From Liquorilactobacillus sicerae (GTDB lineage: Bacteria > Bacillota > Bacilli > Lactobacillales > Lactobacillaceae), in the NCBI RefSeq assembly GCF_029916425.1, contig NZ_JAHAVQ010000016.1, forward strand, positions 1 through 55,193: a stretch of 55,193 nt of DNA, written 5' to 3'. Shown in pieces: positions 6,882 to 15,115 of this stretch. Numbering within the stretch: position 1 is the stretch's first letter; each line of letters begins with the position of its first letter. The notes under the pieces are model-generated. The model searched no databases. It was not told the DNA's origin and saw only the letters and a list, made by a program, of their open reading frames with translations. Made by a program: the position numbers and the translations under genes.

Positions 6882-9017
6882 CTAATCGAAATCAAAACTT
6901 AATTTATGACCGGCAAGCTTTAACTTGGCGGCAAACGACTTTCCCTTTTTGCTCTTGAAACCCTTTAACTTGTTGGTTTCCCCTTTGGTGACCAGCGTTT
7001 TAATTGCGGTCTTACCAAGCGTCTTGCTACTCCATTTCTTGGGCAGGGTAAAGTCCTCGCCTTGCTTAGGTTTCACAATGTAAAACTTTGGTTTATTTAA
7101 CACGGTGGCTTGCGGTGTTTCTAAGAATACTTCGGCGGCTTTTTGGGCTTGCTGTTGATGATCAATTTGTTGCTTAATGGCTGCACTGCCAGTTAATTGT
7201 GTGGGAACATCAGCAATCAACTTCGCCACAAACTTCTTAATTTGGCTCAAAAAATTATCCTGGGTGCGTTCTTCGTTACTGATTTGCTGTAACGCTTGCT
7301 CCCATTTAGCCGTCATTTCTGGGCTAGTTAGCAAGGGTTCGAGTTCGACCGCTTTACATAATGTGATCCCGGCTTCACTGACGTGCAACTTATTCTTTTC
7401 AGTAACTAAGTAGCCGCGTTTCTTTAACACTTCCAGCACATTGGCCCGGGTTGCACTTGTCCCAATGCCTTGCACATCTTTAAGAATCGCTTGGGCTTCT
7501 TCATCATCAAGTGTTTTACCGGCCGTCTTCATTGCCGTAATTAAGGTACCTTCGGTAAAGGGCACCGGTGGTGTCGTTTCTTTTTGCGGTGTTTGCAGAT
7601 TCGCTTGAACTTGGTCGCCTTGGTGAACGATCGGTAGGATGGCTGCCTCTTGCTGCTCGGTTTTGGTTTCATCAAATAGAACTTGCCAACCTTGCTTAGT
7701 TGGGACCTTACCGGTTGCTTTAAAATTAGCGTCGCCAACTTGGGTAGTAATGGTGGTTTCTTCATACTCGTACGGATCAGCAAACATGGCTAACGTCGTT
7801 CGTAACACCAAATCATAGACTTGTTGTTGTAATTTAGGTAAGGCAGCTAATTGATCTTTCGTCGGCACGACTTTAGTCATAATAATGGCGTAATGTTCTT
7901 CAACCTTTTTCCCATTAACATAACGCTTATTCGGCGTGGTATTGGTTAAAGCGACTGGCTTAGAGACTAACCCCAGATACTTCGTCAGATTAGCCACTAA
8001 ATACTCAAATTCTTCATTAGTGATATAAGCACAATCGGTTCGGGGATAGCTAAGGAACTTAGCTTCGTATAAACTCTGAATGGCCGCTAAGGTTTGGCTG
8101 GCACTGGCATGATACCGTTTGTTCATGGCACTTTGGAGACTGGATAGCGAAAACAACTGTGGACTAGCACGCTTTTTAGCCTGCTTTTGGACGCCCTTGA
8201 TTAAACCGCCCTGTAAGCCCTTCTCAACGTTTTTGCCCTTCATGAATATCATTAGCCCTTTTTCATCTTTAAACTGCTGATAGGGGGCTAATTTCGCGGC
8301 GAATTTTTGCTGATTAGCTAAAATTTCCGCATTTAGTTCAAAATAGGGTTTGGGCTTAAATTTTTTGATGAGTTGGTCTCTTTGATAGACCATATACAAG
8401 GTTGGCGTCTGCACGCGACCAATCGAGTACACCCCGCGTACTCCGTTTTGTCTTAATAACAAAGTATATAAGGGACTACCATTCATACCAATTAACCAGT
8501 CACTAATTTGACGGGTTTGGGCTTCTTTATAAGCCAAATAGTCTTTGTGCCAATCACCAAGATTTTTGAATCCGGTAATAATGGCGTCTTTTTCCAAACT
8601 ATTCAACCATAGCCGCTTAATAGTCTTCTTTTTAACGTCAATCTGGGCTTGGTTCATGATTGACCACGCAATATTGGAGCCTTCCCGACCGCTATCGGTG
8701 GCGACAATAATGATGTCGGCTTTTGCTAACAGGTCTTTAACGATCTTGAATTGCGTTCTTTTACTAGCTGACACTTCAAACTTGTATTTATCGGGAAAAA
8801 TCGGTAAATTAGATAAGGCCCATTGCTGATATTTCTGATCATATTTATCCGGTGTGGCCAGTTCAACTAAATGTCCGAGACCATACGTCACAAGCGTATT
8901 ATCGGGCAAAACAGGGTCACTAACCGTATAGTAACCCTGTTTTTTTGTGCGCTTTTGAAAGGCTTGGACGTATGAACGGGCTTGACTAGGTTTTTCAGCT
9001 AAGATAACAGTGGTCAT
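6882..9017 (-). CDS. topB: DNA topoisomerase III, plasmid type
   Basis: This 711-residue type IA topoisomerase relaxes or decatenates DNA through single-strand passage. The N-terminal TOPRIM domain has Glu8 (LAEKPSQAR) and the ATDSGREGS motif at 107-113; Asp108 and Glu112 keep two of the acidic positions. The GRVQTPTL motif lies near residue 200, and the catalytic tyrosine is Tyr324 in SYPRTDC, where Cys replaces the usual Ser. AAGGAGTG lies 7 bases before the ATG. TopB genes next to relaxases are standard in conjugative and mobilisable plasmids of Gram-positive bacteria and may assist strand processing. Length and motifs indicate a functional enzyme. Confidence 0.95.
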   Translation of the reverse strand: MTTVILAEKPSQARSYVQAFQKRTKKQGYYTVSDPVLPDNTLVTYGLGHLVELATPDKYDQKYQQWALSNLPIFPDKYKFEVSASKRTQFKIVKDLLAKADIIIVATDSGREGSNIAWSIMNQAQIDVKKKTIKRLWLNSLEKDAIITGFKNLGDWHKDYLAYKEAQTRQISDWLIGMNGSPLYTLLLRQNGVRGVYSIGRVQTPTLYMVYQRDQLIKKFKPKPYFELNAEILANQQKFAAKLAPYQQFKDEKGLMIFMKGKNVEKGLQGGLIKGVQKQAKKRASPQLFSLSSLQSAMNKRYHASASQTLAAIQSLYEAKFLSYPRTDCAYITNEEFEYLVANLTKYLGLVSKPVALTNTTPNKRYVNGKKVEEHYAIIMTKVVPTKDQLAALPKLQQQVYDLVLRTTLAMFADPYEYEETTITTQVGDANFKATGKVPTKQGWQVLFDETKTEQQEAAILPIVHQGDQVQANLQTPQKETTPPVPFTEGTLITAMKTAGKTLDDEEAQAILKDVQGIGTSATRANVLEVLKKRGYLVTEKNKLHVSEAGITLCKAVELEPLLTSPEMTAKWEQALQQISNEERTQDNFLSQIKKFVAKLIADVPTQLTGSAAIKQQIDHQQQAQKAAEVFLETPQATVLNKPKFYIVKPKQGEDFTLPKKWSSKTLGKTAIKTLVTKGETNKLKGFKSKKGKSFAAKLKLAGHKLSFDFD

Positions 9018-9102
9018 GTTCGTTCACTCCTTATGATTCAGCTTTTGTTATACCTTGTTCTGCCACTTTTAACCAGGCTTAACGGTGCAATTTTTATTTC
9101 GA

Positions 9103-11175
9103 TTACAAGTGCATGCCCCCATCTTCATGCCGATTACGAGTTTGATGTTGCCGTTGCTTTTTCGCCATTTCCCACTCGGTCTCTTTTAAACCGCGTAGTT
9201 GCTGCTTTCTTAGATAGTCTGTGTTCTTCGCATATAGAATGGTTATTAAGGCTTCGTCCAAAGCATTCATCAGGTAGTTTTTCGGACTAGTTGGATAATA
9301 ATTGATGGCCTGATAGGCCTTAATTTGGTCTTGCTTATATTGATCAAACCGCGTTGTTTGTTGTTTCAAACGGGCTTGCACGGTTTCAATTTGTTTGTGA
9401 TCCAACTTATTGTCTTGCCCACATTCACCGAGAAATAGCTGCCGGGTACCATCATGTTTTAAGACCCGTTGCAGCCGGTGATCCTGAATATCTTTTAATT
9501 CAATTTTACCTAACAGGTAATTCAAACCAGCTTGGTGTTGCTGACTAGTAAAGACTACGGGTGGCTGCTGTTGTAATTGACTAAGATCATTGGCGCTTAA
9601 TGGCTTTAATTCTGGATCATAGTAAACCACGGCAGTGTAGATTTGCTCCTTGTCAATCGTCTCTAGCTTATCGAGATCACTGTCCGGAAAAGCAGTCGTT
9701 AGAATGCTGTTGTATTGGGTTTGCACTACGGCTTTAACTTCCCGAATGACCCGTAATTCTTTCACCGCTTTCGAAATAAATTCGAGTTCGTTAGGTTCAT
9801 AAGGGGCTAACATGCCCCGATCAGTATGCTTCAAATCGTCTAACTGGTGGCCATGTTTGGCTAGCACTGCGGTTAACTGCTTCTCAATTGTCTGGGCTTG
9901 CTGATTAACTAACTGCCAGCTGGTATATGGCCGCTTGGTAAACGTCAATAATTGCTGGGTCAGTAAATCGTTTCGAATATCCGTTAGCCGTTCAGTCAAT
10001 TCACTATCTTTAAAAATGGTTTGTTCGCTATTAGTCTCTTTAATCAGTTCCCGTCGTTCAGCCGCGGTTGTCTGTTCAAAATCAAGTTCCGGATACAGTT
10101 TTTTAGTTGCTCGTTCCACCACTTTATTTAACAACTGATTAGCTTGTGCTAGTGATGTCGTTTGCTGGTCAATGGTCAGCAGTTGTTTGGTTACATCTTC
10201 ACCAACTGCATGTTTAATCAATAAGCTGTTTTTCCAATTAAACAGCATGCGCTGTTTATCATCTAAATGCTCTAAATCGACATAGGTCTTCAATTGCTGA
10301 CTTAGATGACTAATTGTGTGTTTTTCAGAGAATGATAGTTCGTCAGTTAATGCGTCAAAGTGTTCATAATTTCTAATCTTTTCATCAAGACTATGGTATT
10401 TAGCTTGAGCGCTTCTTTGTGCTCTAACTTGTTGATTAAATGCTCTTCTTTCTTGCCGCTGACTATTGATCCCCTCATGTTGAGTTGGTGTTTCATCTAT
10501 TCCTTGGTCGACAAATGATTTTTCACTAATTCGATCCGGAATATTTTTTTGTGCTAAAGACTGATTAACGCCAATTGCCCAATTGTGACGCCATTCAGTT
10601 ATTTTTTCCTTTTTATCCCAATCAACCAGCCAAATTTTTCTTTGTTTTGGAAACCCGCTTTTGGTTAAAAGCTGCTTGCCATTTTCATCTTTAATGTACT
10701 GAGTTTTTGCCTTCAATCCCCAAGTACCATCTGGGTTAAATGGCCGATTAGTTAACATTACATGAGCATGTGGATTATCTGGGTGATCGCGATGAATTGA
10801 TACGTCTGCTACCATCCCTTGATCGACAAAATTTTCTTGTACATATTTTGTCAGTAATGCTTTTTGTTCATCTGTACTTAAATCAACTGGTAACGCCACG
10901 TTAAACTCTTTGGCATACCGTGAGTTTGATTTACGATCTTTCTTTTCAACTTCATTCCATAACCGCTCCCGATCGTTCGCCCATTCCGGTGCATTTTTGG
11001 GGATCAAAATAAAACTATCCGGCATGACCAACCGGTCATAGAAATAGTAGCGACCTTCTTTATTATCAAATAGTTTTTCACCGCTACGATAAGCAGCTCC
11101 AGCAATGGCACTACGTCCTTTACCAGCACTAATATTTTGAAAACTCATGTGAAAAATTGCCGTGTTGGCCACCAT
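9103..11175 (-). CDS. mobA: MobA/MobL-family relaxase (MOBQ)
   Basis: This 690-residue relaxase nicks the transferred strand at oriT and remains covalently attached to its 5' end. The N-terminal relaxase domain (about 1-220) has the likely catalytic Tyr29 in AGAAYRSG. The metal-binding motif with His128, His136 and His138 lies in [20 protein letters not shown]. The C-terminal half is long, Gln-rich coiled coil, with no clear primase motif visible. The oriT lies about 100 bases upstream, and small mobilisation proteins are encoded divergently. The ATG at 11175 has a poorly spaced AAAGAGAG, and the next in-frame GTG is an alternative start. The window contains no type IV secretion genes, so this module alone is mobilisable. 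Confidence 0.94.
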   Translation of the reverse strand: MVANTAIFHMSFQNISAGKGRSAIAGAAYRSGEKLFDNKEGRYYFYDRLVMPDSFILIPKNAPEWANDRERLWNEVEKKDRKSNSRYAKEFNVALPVDLSTDEQKALLTKYVQENFVDQGMVADVSIHRDHPDNPHAHVMLTNRPFNPDGTWGLKAKTQYIKDENGKQLLTKSGFPKQRKIWLVDWDKKEKITEWRHNWAIGVNQSLAQKNIPDRISEKSFVDQGIDETPTQHEGINSQRQERRAFNQQVRAQRSAQAKYHSLDEKIRNYEHFDALTDELSFSEKHTISHLSQQLKTYVDLEHLDDKQRMLFNWKNSLLIKHAVGEDVTKQLLTIDQQTTSLAQANQLLNKVVERATKKLYPELDFEQTTAAERRELIKETNSEQTIFKDSELTERLTDIRNDLLTQQLLTFTKRPYTSWQLVNQQAQTIEKQLTAVLAKHGHQLDDLKHTDRGMLAPYEPNELEFISKAVKELRVIREVKAVVQTQYNSILTTAFPDSDLDKLETIDKEQIYTAVVYYDPELKPLSANDLSQLQQQPPVVFTSQQHQAGLNYLLGKIELKDIQDHRLQRVLKHDGTRQLFLGECGQDNKLDHKQIETVQARLKQQTTRFDQYKQDQIKAYQAINYYPTSPKNYLMNALDEALITILYAKNTDYLRKQQLRGLKETEWEMAKKQRQHQTRNRHEDGGMHL

Positions 11176-11252
11176 CTCTCTTTGGGTTTATGGTTTTGAT
11201 TTTGTTGTCGCCAACGGCGACTTCTAATACAGGTTTTAATGGGGTTAGCACA

Positions 11253-11285
11253 ACATAGAATTTATTCTATGTGTAAGTGCGCATT
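11253..11285 (+). other. oriT: origin of transfer (oriT) with nic region
   Basis: A perfect 9-bp inverted repeat (ACATAGAAT/ATTCTATGT, 11253-11272) is followed directly by TAAGTGCGC (11274-11282). This matches the nic-region layout of MOBQ plasmids such as the pSK41/pGO1 and RSF1010 groups, where cleavage follows the GTGCGC segment. It lies between the divergent relaxase gene and the small mobilisation genes, the usual oriT position. The exact nick position is inferred. Confidence 0.82.
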
Positions 11286-11434
11286 AACCTCGTTTCACTC
11301 GGCCTGCTGATTCCCCTAAATTTACTTCTAGTGTATGCCTTCCGCTTCGCTATTTCAACTTCTATCCTTTGACTTAACGTTCTCTGTATGATATAGTGTC
11401 GGTGATTATTTTTAATACGATTGGAGGGATCATT

Positions 11435-11644
11435 ATGTCTCAAAGTAACTTAGAAAAACAAGAAGCTAAATTAAAAGCCCTTAATCAAAAAATTAAGGAC
11501 GAAAAAAATAAGATTGAACAAAATCTCGGTAAGCAAATCATTAGATCAGCCAATTTGGATTATGGGACACTTACCACTCCACAGATTAAAATGATTGCTA
11601 AAAAAGTTGCCGCCTTTTTAAATCAAGCTCAAAATAACCGATAA
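11435..11644 (+). CDS. small coiled-coil mobilisation accessory protein
   Basis: This 69-residue protein starts MSQSNLEKQEAKLKALNQKI. The ATG at 11435 was chosen for GGAGGG at proper spacing. A promoter TTGACT (11369-11374), 17 bases, TATAGT (11392-11397) lies just upstream, beside oriT. Residues 1-40 are a heptad-like Lys/Glu coiled coil, and the rest (DYGTLTTPQIKMIAKKVAAF) looks helical. Small proteins of this type divergent from MOBQ relaxases act as MobC-like relaxosome or regulatory factors. Function is inferred from position. Confidence 0.7.
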   Translation: MSQSNLEKQEAKLKALNQKIKDEKNKIEQNLGKQIIRSANLDYGTLTTPQIKMIAKKVAAFLNQAQNNR

Positions 11645-11663
11645 TAGTTAGGTGGTAATGACT

Positions 11664-11942
11664 ATGCCTAATCAATATGAAAAACTAGTTGAGCAACAAG
11701 CGCGTTTAAAACAAAAAATTGAGCGAGAAGATTTTAAATTACGGCAATCTAAATACTACGAAAATCGGCAAGCCCGCAAAGCCCGTTCTCGCCGATTAAT
11801 TCAAAAAGGAGCTTTGCTCGAAAAATACTTTCAAGCTGATAACCTATCGGTCGAACAAACCGAAGAGCTTTTAAAAATATTTGCTAATTATGTTAATGCT
11901 CATAAACCGAATAAATTTAAAGACGATCAGCCTAATAACTAG
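11664..11942 (+). CDS. MobC-like coiled-coil mobilisation protein
   Basis: This 92-residue basic protein starts MPNQYEKLVEQQARLKQKIE. The ATG at 11664 is preferred because AGGTGG lies 8 bases before it; two upstream starts are possible. Residues 5-50 are strongly coiled coil. The central RKARSRRLIQKGALLEKYF stretch recalls the MobC/DUF3847 type of accessory protein that helps relaxase open oriT. It is 19 bases from the preceding small gene and on the same transcript. Its last residues (KDDQPNN) are encoded by one arm of the palindromic terminator at 11919-11955. Confidence 0.75.
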   Translation: MPNQYEKLVEQQARLKQKIEREDFKLRQSKYYENRQARKARSRRLIQKGALLEKYFQADNLSVEQTEELLKIFANYVNAHKPNKFKDDQPNN

Positions 11943-11955
11943 GCCGATCGTCTTT
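11919..11955. terminator. bidirectional terminator inside two convergent coding sequences
   Basis: A 16-bp arm, AAAGACGATCAGCCTA (11919-11934), pairs with TAGGCCGATCGTCTTT (11940-11955) with one mismatch and a 5-base loop. It has A/T-rich flanks on both sides. It overlaps the stop codons of the mobilisation gene (11942) and the fic gene (11932), so the same hairpin terminates both transcripts. Confidence 0.85.
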
Positions 11956-12753
11956 ATTTTCTGGATCATTTTTGGGATTGATTTCTGGGTTCTGATCCGC
12001 AAAATCTTTTAACTGTTTTTGAATTCTTTTACTAGTTTTGTCTTTAACTGATTTAAGCGCTAAGTTTGCTCTAATTTGTAATCCTTGAATGCCATTGTCA
12101 TATGTCCACCGTTTAATTTTAGCCATGTCATTAGTTCGATAATAATTGGCAATTAGTTCGTTCCATTGATCCCACTTATCTAACGGCACATTGATTAAGC
12201 CTGCACCACCGTCAATCATAATTTTATTAGCACTTAAAGTCGCCGTCCTTTTGTTCCCGTCCCAAAAGATTTGTTGGCGCATATTATGATACATGACAGT
12301 CAATGCTTTATCAGTAATCGTCGTTCGTGGATCAGCCAAGATTTTTTGTAAAAAGGATTGTTCTTGTTTTTCGTTAATTAAAGGTGGTTCAAAAAAGTCT
12401 TCACTACCTAAATCAACTCCTCCTTTCCCTTGCCGTAATTCTCCCGGTACTAAGGCGTCTTCCGCTGCCACAATCTTGTTGATTTGTTTTTCCATGGTTA
12501 ACGTTAAAGGGGAATTTTGAGCAGTGATATATTGCCACCCACGCTTTAAATTAACAATCGTCAAAACATCTTCAACAGGTACTCCTGCTACGCTCATACC
12601 GTCCATAATAGTTTGTGTTTGTGGCAAAGTGGTATTAACGCCTTCAAAACGAGCATTAGTATGCACTAACTTGGTAAAGTTTGCTCGGGCAAACCGTTGG
12701 TTTTCTGCAGCTGTGAATTTATACTTGTCCATATATGTTCGAGTTTTAGCCAT
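11932..12753 (-). CDS. Fic-domain protein with non-canonical core motif
   Basis: This 273-residue protein has a Fic/Doc core, normally HxFx(D/E)GNxxR. Here it reads QIFWDGNKRT at 161-170, so Gln161 stands where the catalytic His is expected; Phe163, Asp165, Gly166, Asn167 and Arg169 are kept. An N-terminal NARFEGV segment resembles the inhibitory (S/T)xxxE(G/N) helix, but with Asn in the Ser/Thr position. Fic enzymes transfer AMP or other groups to target hydroxyls using this His, so activity is doubtful or altered. AAGGAGG lies before the ATG. It follows a 65-residue gene on the same transcript, and it converges with the mobilisation genes. Confidence 0.85.
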   Translation of the reverse strand: MAKTRTYMDKYKFTAAENQRFARANFTKLVHTNARFEGVNTTLPQTQTIMDGMSVAGVPVEDVLTIVNLKRGWQYITAQNSPLTLTMEKQINKIVAAEDALVPGELRQGKGGVDLGSEDFFEPPLINEKQEQSFLQKILADPRTTITDKALTVMYHNMRQQIFWDGNKRTATLSANKIMIDGGAGLINVPLDKWDQWNELIANYYRTNDMAKIKRWTYDNGIQGLQIRANLALKSVKDKTSKRIQKQLKDFADQNPEINPKNDPENKDDRPSY

Positions 12754-12803
12754 ATTTTGTGCCTCCTTTCTATTTCAGTCACTGATTATTTGACCTGTCC
12801 ATG

Positions 12804-13001
12804 TTAAATCACAAAATGCTTTTCGTTGATAATTTGCTCTTGGCGTTTATCTAAGAGGTAAGTGTGTAACGCGTCAAACAGCTTGCGTTTATCAGGATCT
12901 GGATTATGGGCTGCTTGCTCCCAAATTTCTTGAATGTCGACGGCCCATGGGTCAGTCAACAATTGATCAATTGTTTCGATTTCTTTGCTGGGGTTGGTCA
13001 T
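12804..13001 (-). CDS. small acidic protein encoded directly upstream of fic
   Basis: This 65-residue protein (MTNPSKEIETIDQLLTDPWA) has an AGGAG before its ATG and ends 50 bases before the fic start. In class I Fic toxin-antitoxin pairs a small antitoxin gene precedes fic. An SxxxE arrangement (SKEIE, residues 5-9) is present but lacks the following Gly/Asn. No family is firmly recognised, so an antitoxin-like role is only a possibility from position. Confidence 0.6.
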   Translation of the reverse strand: MTNPSKEIETIDQLLTDPWAVDIQEIWEQAAHNPDPDKRKLFDALHTYLLDKRQEQIINEKHFVI

Positions 13002-13075
13002 TTAAAAAGCTCCTATCCCATTTTTCTAGTTCAGCTATCGCCAATTCGGCCACTCAAGATGCCTATTTTTATTTC

Positions 13076-13133
13076 TAAGCGGTTTTAAAGCAATTTTAAT
13101 ATAATTATGCATGTAACACTTAAAACGGCTTAA
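13076..13133. promoter_or_regulatory. inverted repeat in the promoter region of the 65-residue/fic transcript
   Basis: TAAGCGGTTTTAA (13076-13088) and TTAAAACGGCTTA (13121-13133) are complementary apart from one position. Between them is an AT-rich segment with TATATT-like -10 candidates for leftward transcription. The layout suggests an operator around a promoter. The regulator is unknown. Confidence 0.4.
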
Positions 13134-13162
13134 ATGAGCTTATATGCCGTTTGATTTTAAAA

Positions 13163-14251
13163 TCATTCATTGTCAGCGTTCTGCTCCTCGGGGTGTTTAG
13201 CAACATATCCTCTAGCCGCTTGTTTATTCCACCAAACGCCAAATAGGTTTTGCATGGTGCCGTATAAGTAGTTCTCAACATTCTTGATGTGCTTCTCATT
13301 GCTTCTCAGGGCGTTAAAGTAGCGTCTCAAGGCTTTAGTCATTAAAGGTCTCAGTTCCTCATCACCAAGTAGGATTATGACACCAATATCTTTGTGATCT
13401 TTCTCAACTCGGTACTTAGCATTTAAGATAATGCCAATGAAGCGCCGCATTTGTTGCGGGGTACGGCACCAAAAACTAAGTAGTTGCACAGCTTCTGGTT
13501 CTAAGAAAACCGGTAAGCCACTGTCTTCATCAGTTAAGAAATCATTAGCATGGTTCACCAAATCCTGGTTTTGCTTTTGAATTTCTGCTGGTGAGAAATT
13601 GGCTGTGGAAAAGTCCAACTTTTGAGTATCTATATTGTATCTATTAGTATCTAAATTATTAGTATAGTCTAGATCTTGTCTCTTTTTGAGAAGTCCGCTT
13701 GTACCAAGGGATTCAGATGTATCAGAAACGGTATCATGCGGGTTTCTCTTTTTGAGAAGTCCGTTTGTACCAAGGGGTTCAACGGTGTCATGCGGGTTTC
13801 TCTTTTTGAGAAGTCCGCTTGTACCAAGGGGTTCAGGCGATTTTAATGGCTCTCGCTTAATATAAACGTCTTTTGCTGTTACTTCCAAATCTGCCAAATA
13901 TAATCTATTTGGTTCGTTTTTGCCTGATCTTGGATTAAAACCCATATGTTTTTGATACAAAAGTTTTGCGTCCATTAATTCGTGTTTAATCTTATTGATT
14001 TTATTATTTGACCAGTTTCGTAAATCTTTTAGTTCATTGTTTGTGTATATGAAATATACGTTGTTATTTTCGTCAACCCAATTATTGCTCAGTGAGTAAC
14101 TTAGACGATCGCGTAACACCGAATAAAGTAAAATGGCACTATCGCTAAGATCCTTATATTTTTCTCCTTGGAGTAAGATCTGCGGCAAAGCGTAGAACTT
14201 TACTTCATATGCCCTTTTAGCATTTGTAAAGTTGAAATTTGATTGATCCAT
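13163..14251 (-). CDS. repA: replication initiator, RepA_N family
   Basis: This 362-residue initiator has an N-terminal RepA_N domain of winged-helix type. Visible segments are KFYALPQILLQGEKYKDLSD, AILLYSVLRDRLSYSL and NVYFIYTNNELKDL, followed by a Lys/Asn-rich linker and a distinct C-terminal domain. The ATG at 14251 follows AAGGGAG. RepA_N proteins start theta replication of large low-GC Gram-positive plasmids, with the origin lying inside the rep gene. Here the linker holds three near-identical repeats (13679-13834) that are the probable iterons. The gene has a leader of about 460 nt opposed by an antisense RNA (14557-14680). Confidence 0.95.
   Translation of the reverse strand: MDQSNFNFTNAKRAYEVKFYALPQILLQGEKYKDLSDSAILLYSVLRDRLSYSLSNNWVDENNNVYFIYTNNELKDLRNWSNNKINKIKHELMDAKLLYQKHMGFNPRSGKNEPNRLYLADLEVTAKDVYIKREPLKSPEPLGTSGLLKKRNPHDTVEPLGTNGLLKKRNPHDTVSDTSESLGTSGLLKKRQDLDYTNNLDTNRYNIDTQKLDFSTANFSPAEIQKQNQDLVNHANDFLTDEDSGLPVFLEPEAVQLLSFWCRTPQQMRRFIGIILNAKYRVEKDHKDIGVIILLGDEELRPLMTKALRRYFNALRSNEKHIKNVENYLYGTMQNLFGVWWNKQAARGYVAKHPEEQNADNE
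13679..13834. repeat. three iteron-like repeats inside repA, candidate replication origin
   Basis: A unit of about 32-36 bp, beginning TCTCTTTTTGAG and running through GTACCAAGGG, occurs at 13679, 13745 and 13799. A second short unit, TCATGCGGGTTTCTC, lies between copies. Copies start 66 and 54 bases apart and stay in frame, giving the protein repeats SLGTSGLLKKR and EPLGTNGLLKKRNPHDT. Origins of RepA_N replicons are known to lie in such repeats within the rep gene. Confidence 0.75.
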
Positions 14252-14413
14252 AATAAAAGCTCCCTTTCTTAACTGACACACGCTGTCTTAAAAGAGAGTT
14301 GCTAAAACATCTGACTTGTTTTAAAATACAAGTCTGGTATGCTTTAACTGAATTACAAAGCGAACATTGGACGTGATCGGCTTTGTAAATTCACCGGCAT
14401 GTGTCTATTCTGG

Positions 14414-14436
14414 GTTGCCCATACGGCAACTTTTTT
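14414..14436 (+). terminator. terminator-like hairpin in the repA leader
   Basis: GTTGCC (14414-14419) and GGCAAC (14425-14430) are followed by TTTTTT on the plus strand. It lies within the repA leader region and could stop plus-strand RNA that reads past 14680 in the other direction, or act as structure in the leader. No plus-strand gene precedes it. Confidence 0.45.
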
Positions 14437-14556
14437 AATTTCTAACAACAAAAATGGAATAAATAGCATTGGTTAGCTACTTAGTCCATTGGGTTTAATT
14501 TGTTTTTAACTATCCTTCACTTGTCCCATAGGACTGGTTTGCGGTATAATTAACCT

Positions 14557-14680
14557 ACAAATTAAGAACAATGTTCAGACGATTTTAACTTGGCGGTCTA
14601 AATCGTCTGAATCTAAGTGGCTCTCTATTAGCTACTTTCTAAACCTAAAATCCCCGATTCCTCGTGAATCGGGGATTTTT
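14557..14680 (+). ncRNA. candidate antisense RNA controlling repA
   Basis: A promoter TTGTCC (14521-14526), 18 bases, TATAAT (14545-14550) predicts a start near 14557. The RNA contains a stem of CAGACGATTT with AAATCGTCTG and ends at a perfect 13-bp hairpin (14648-14678) with a 5-base loop and T-run. At about 124 nt it lies entirely opposite the repA leader. A leftward promoter candidate TTGCCT/TAGACT near 14720-14750 could drive repA. RepA_N plasmids such as pSK41 use an antisense RNA of this kind to limit copy number. Assignment is by layout. Confidence 0.7.
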
Positions 14681-14796
14681 CTGTTTAGCTTGATCTCTTT
14701 ATTCGATTGTTAAATTAATCTTAGTCTAGCATAGCGCTTACCTACAGGCAACCGTATTTGGTTCAGTGCACTTTACTAGATTTTACCTAAATACAA

Positions 14797-14839
14797 ATTA
14801 GCCAAACAAATAAATTGTGTATTTACTTGTTTGGCTAAT
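14797..14839. terminator. hairpin after the partition operon
   Basis: ATTAGCCAAACAAATAA (14797-14813) pairs with TTACTTGTTTGGCTAAT (14823-14839) except for one mismatch. It lies 14 bases past the stop of the small partition gene, on the leftward side, so it probably ends that transcript and separates it from the repA leader promoter. Confidence 0.65.
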
Positions 14840-14853
14840 TATTTGTTTAACTG

Positions 14854-15102
14854 CTAAATTGCATCTATGATTGAAGCTAAGAATTCTGAACGATTTTTAA
14901 ATCCGTTTTTTCGGGCAGCCACATCCATTTTTTTAAGTTGACTTTCAGTAATTGAGAAGGTCACTGATCGCTTACGCTCTACTTCCTTTCGACTGATATT
15001 TTTCAAAAATGCGACTGCATCTTTCTTGTTGTCTTTCAACGTAGTCTCGTAACTTTCTCTCATTTCTTCGTCTTTTTTGTGGTTGAATGAATCTAAACTC
15101 AT
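14854..15102 (-). CDS. parB: small partition protein (ParB/ParG-like, ribbon-helix-helix)
   Basis: This 82-residue protein has a charged, flexible N-terminus and a C-terminal segment, KRSVTFSITESQLKKMDVAA, followed by KNGFKNRSEFLASII. That is the pattern of ribbon-helix-helix DNA-binding proteins. It lies 13 bases after parA on the same strand. Such small RHH proteins bind the centromere and the operator of their operon and stimulate the ParA ATPase. The symbol reflects role, not sequence homology to chromosomal ParB. Confidence 0.75.
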   Translation of the reverse strand: MSLDSFNHKKDEEMRESYETTLKDNKKDAVAFLKNISRKEVERKRSVTFSITESQLKKMDVAARKNGFKNRSEFLASIIDAI

Positions 15103-15115
15103 AATCTAACTCTCC

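Noticed and set aside
6882..9017. TopB active site looked damaged (DSGREGS instead of DxDxEGE)
   Set aside because: Gly in the second acidic position also occurs in Firmicutes TopB (DAGREGE), and Asp108, Glu112 and Tyr324 are kept, so the enzyme is not called inactive.
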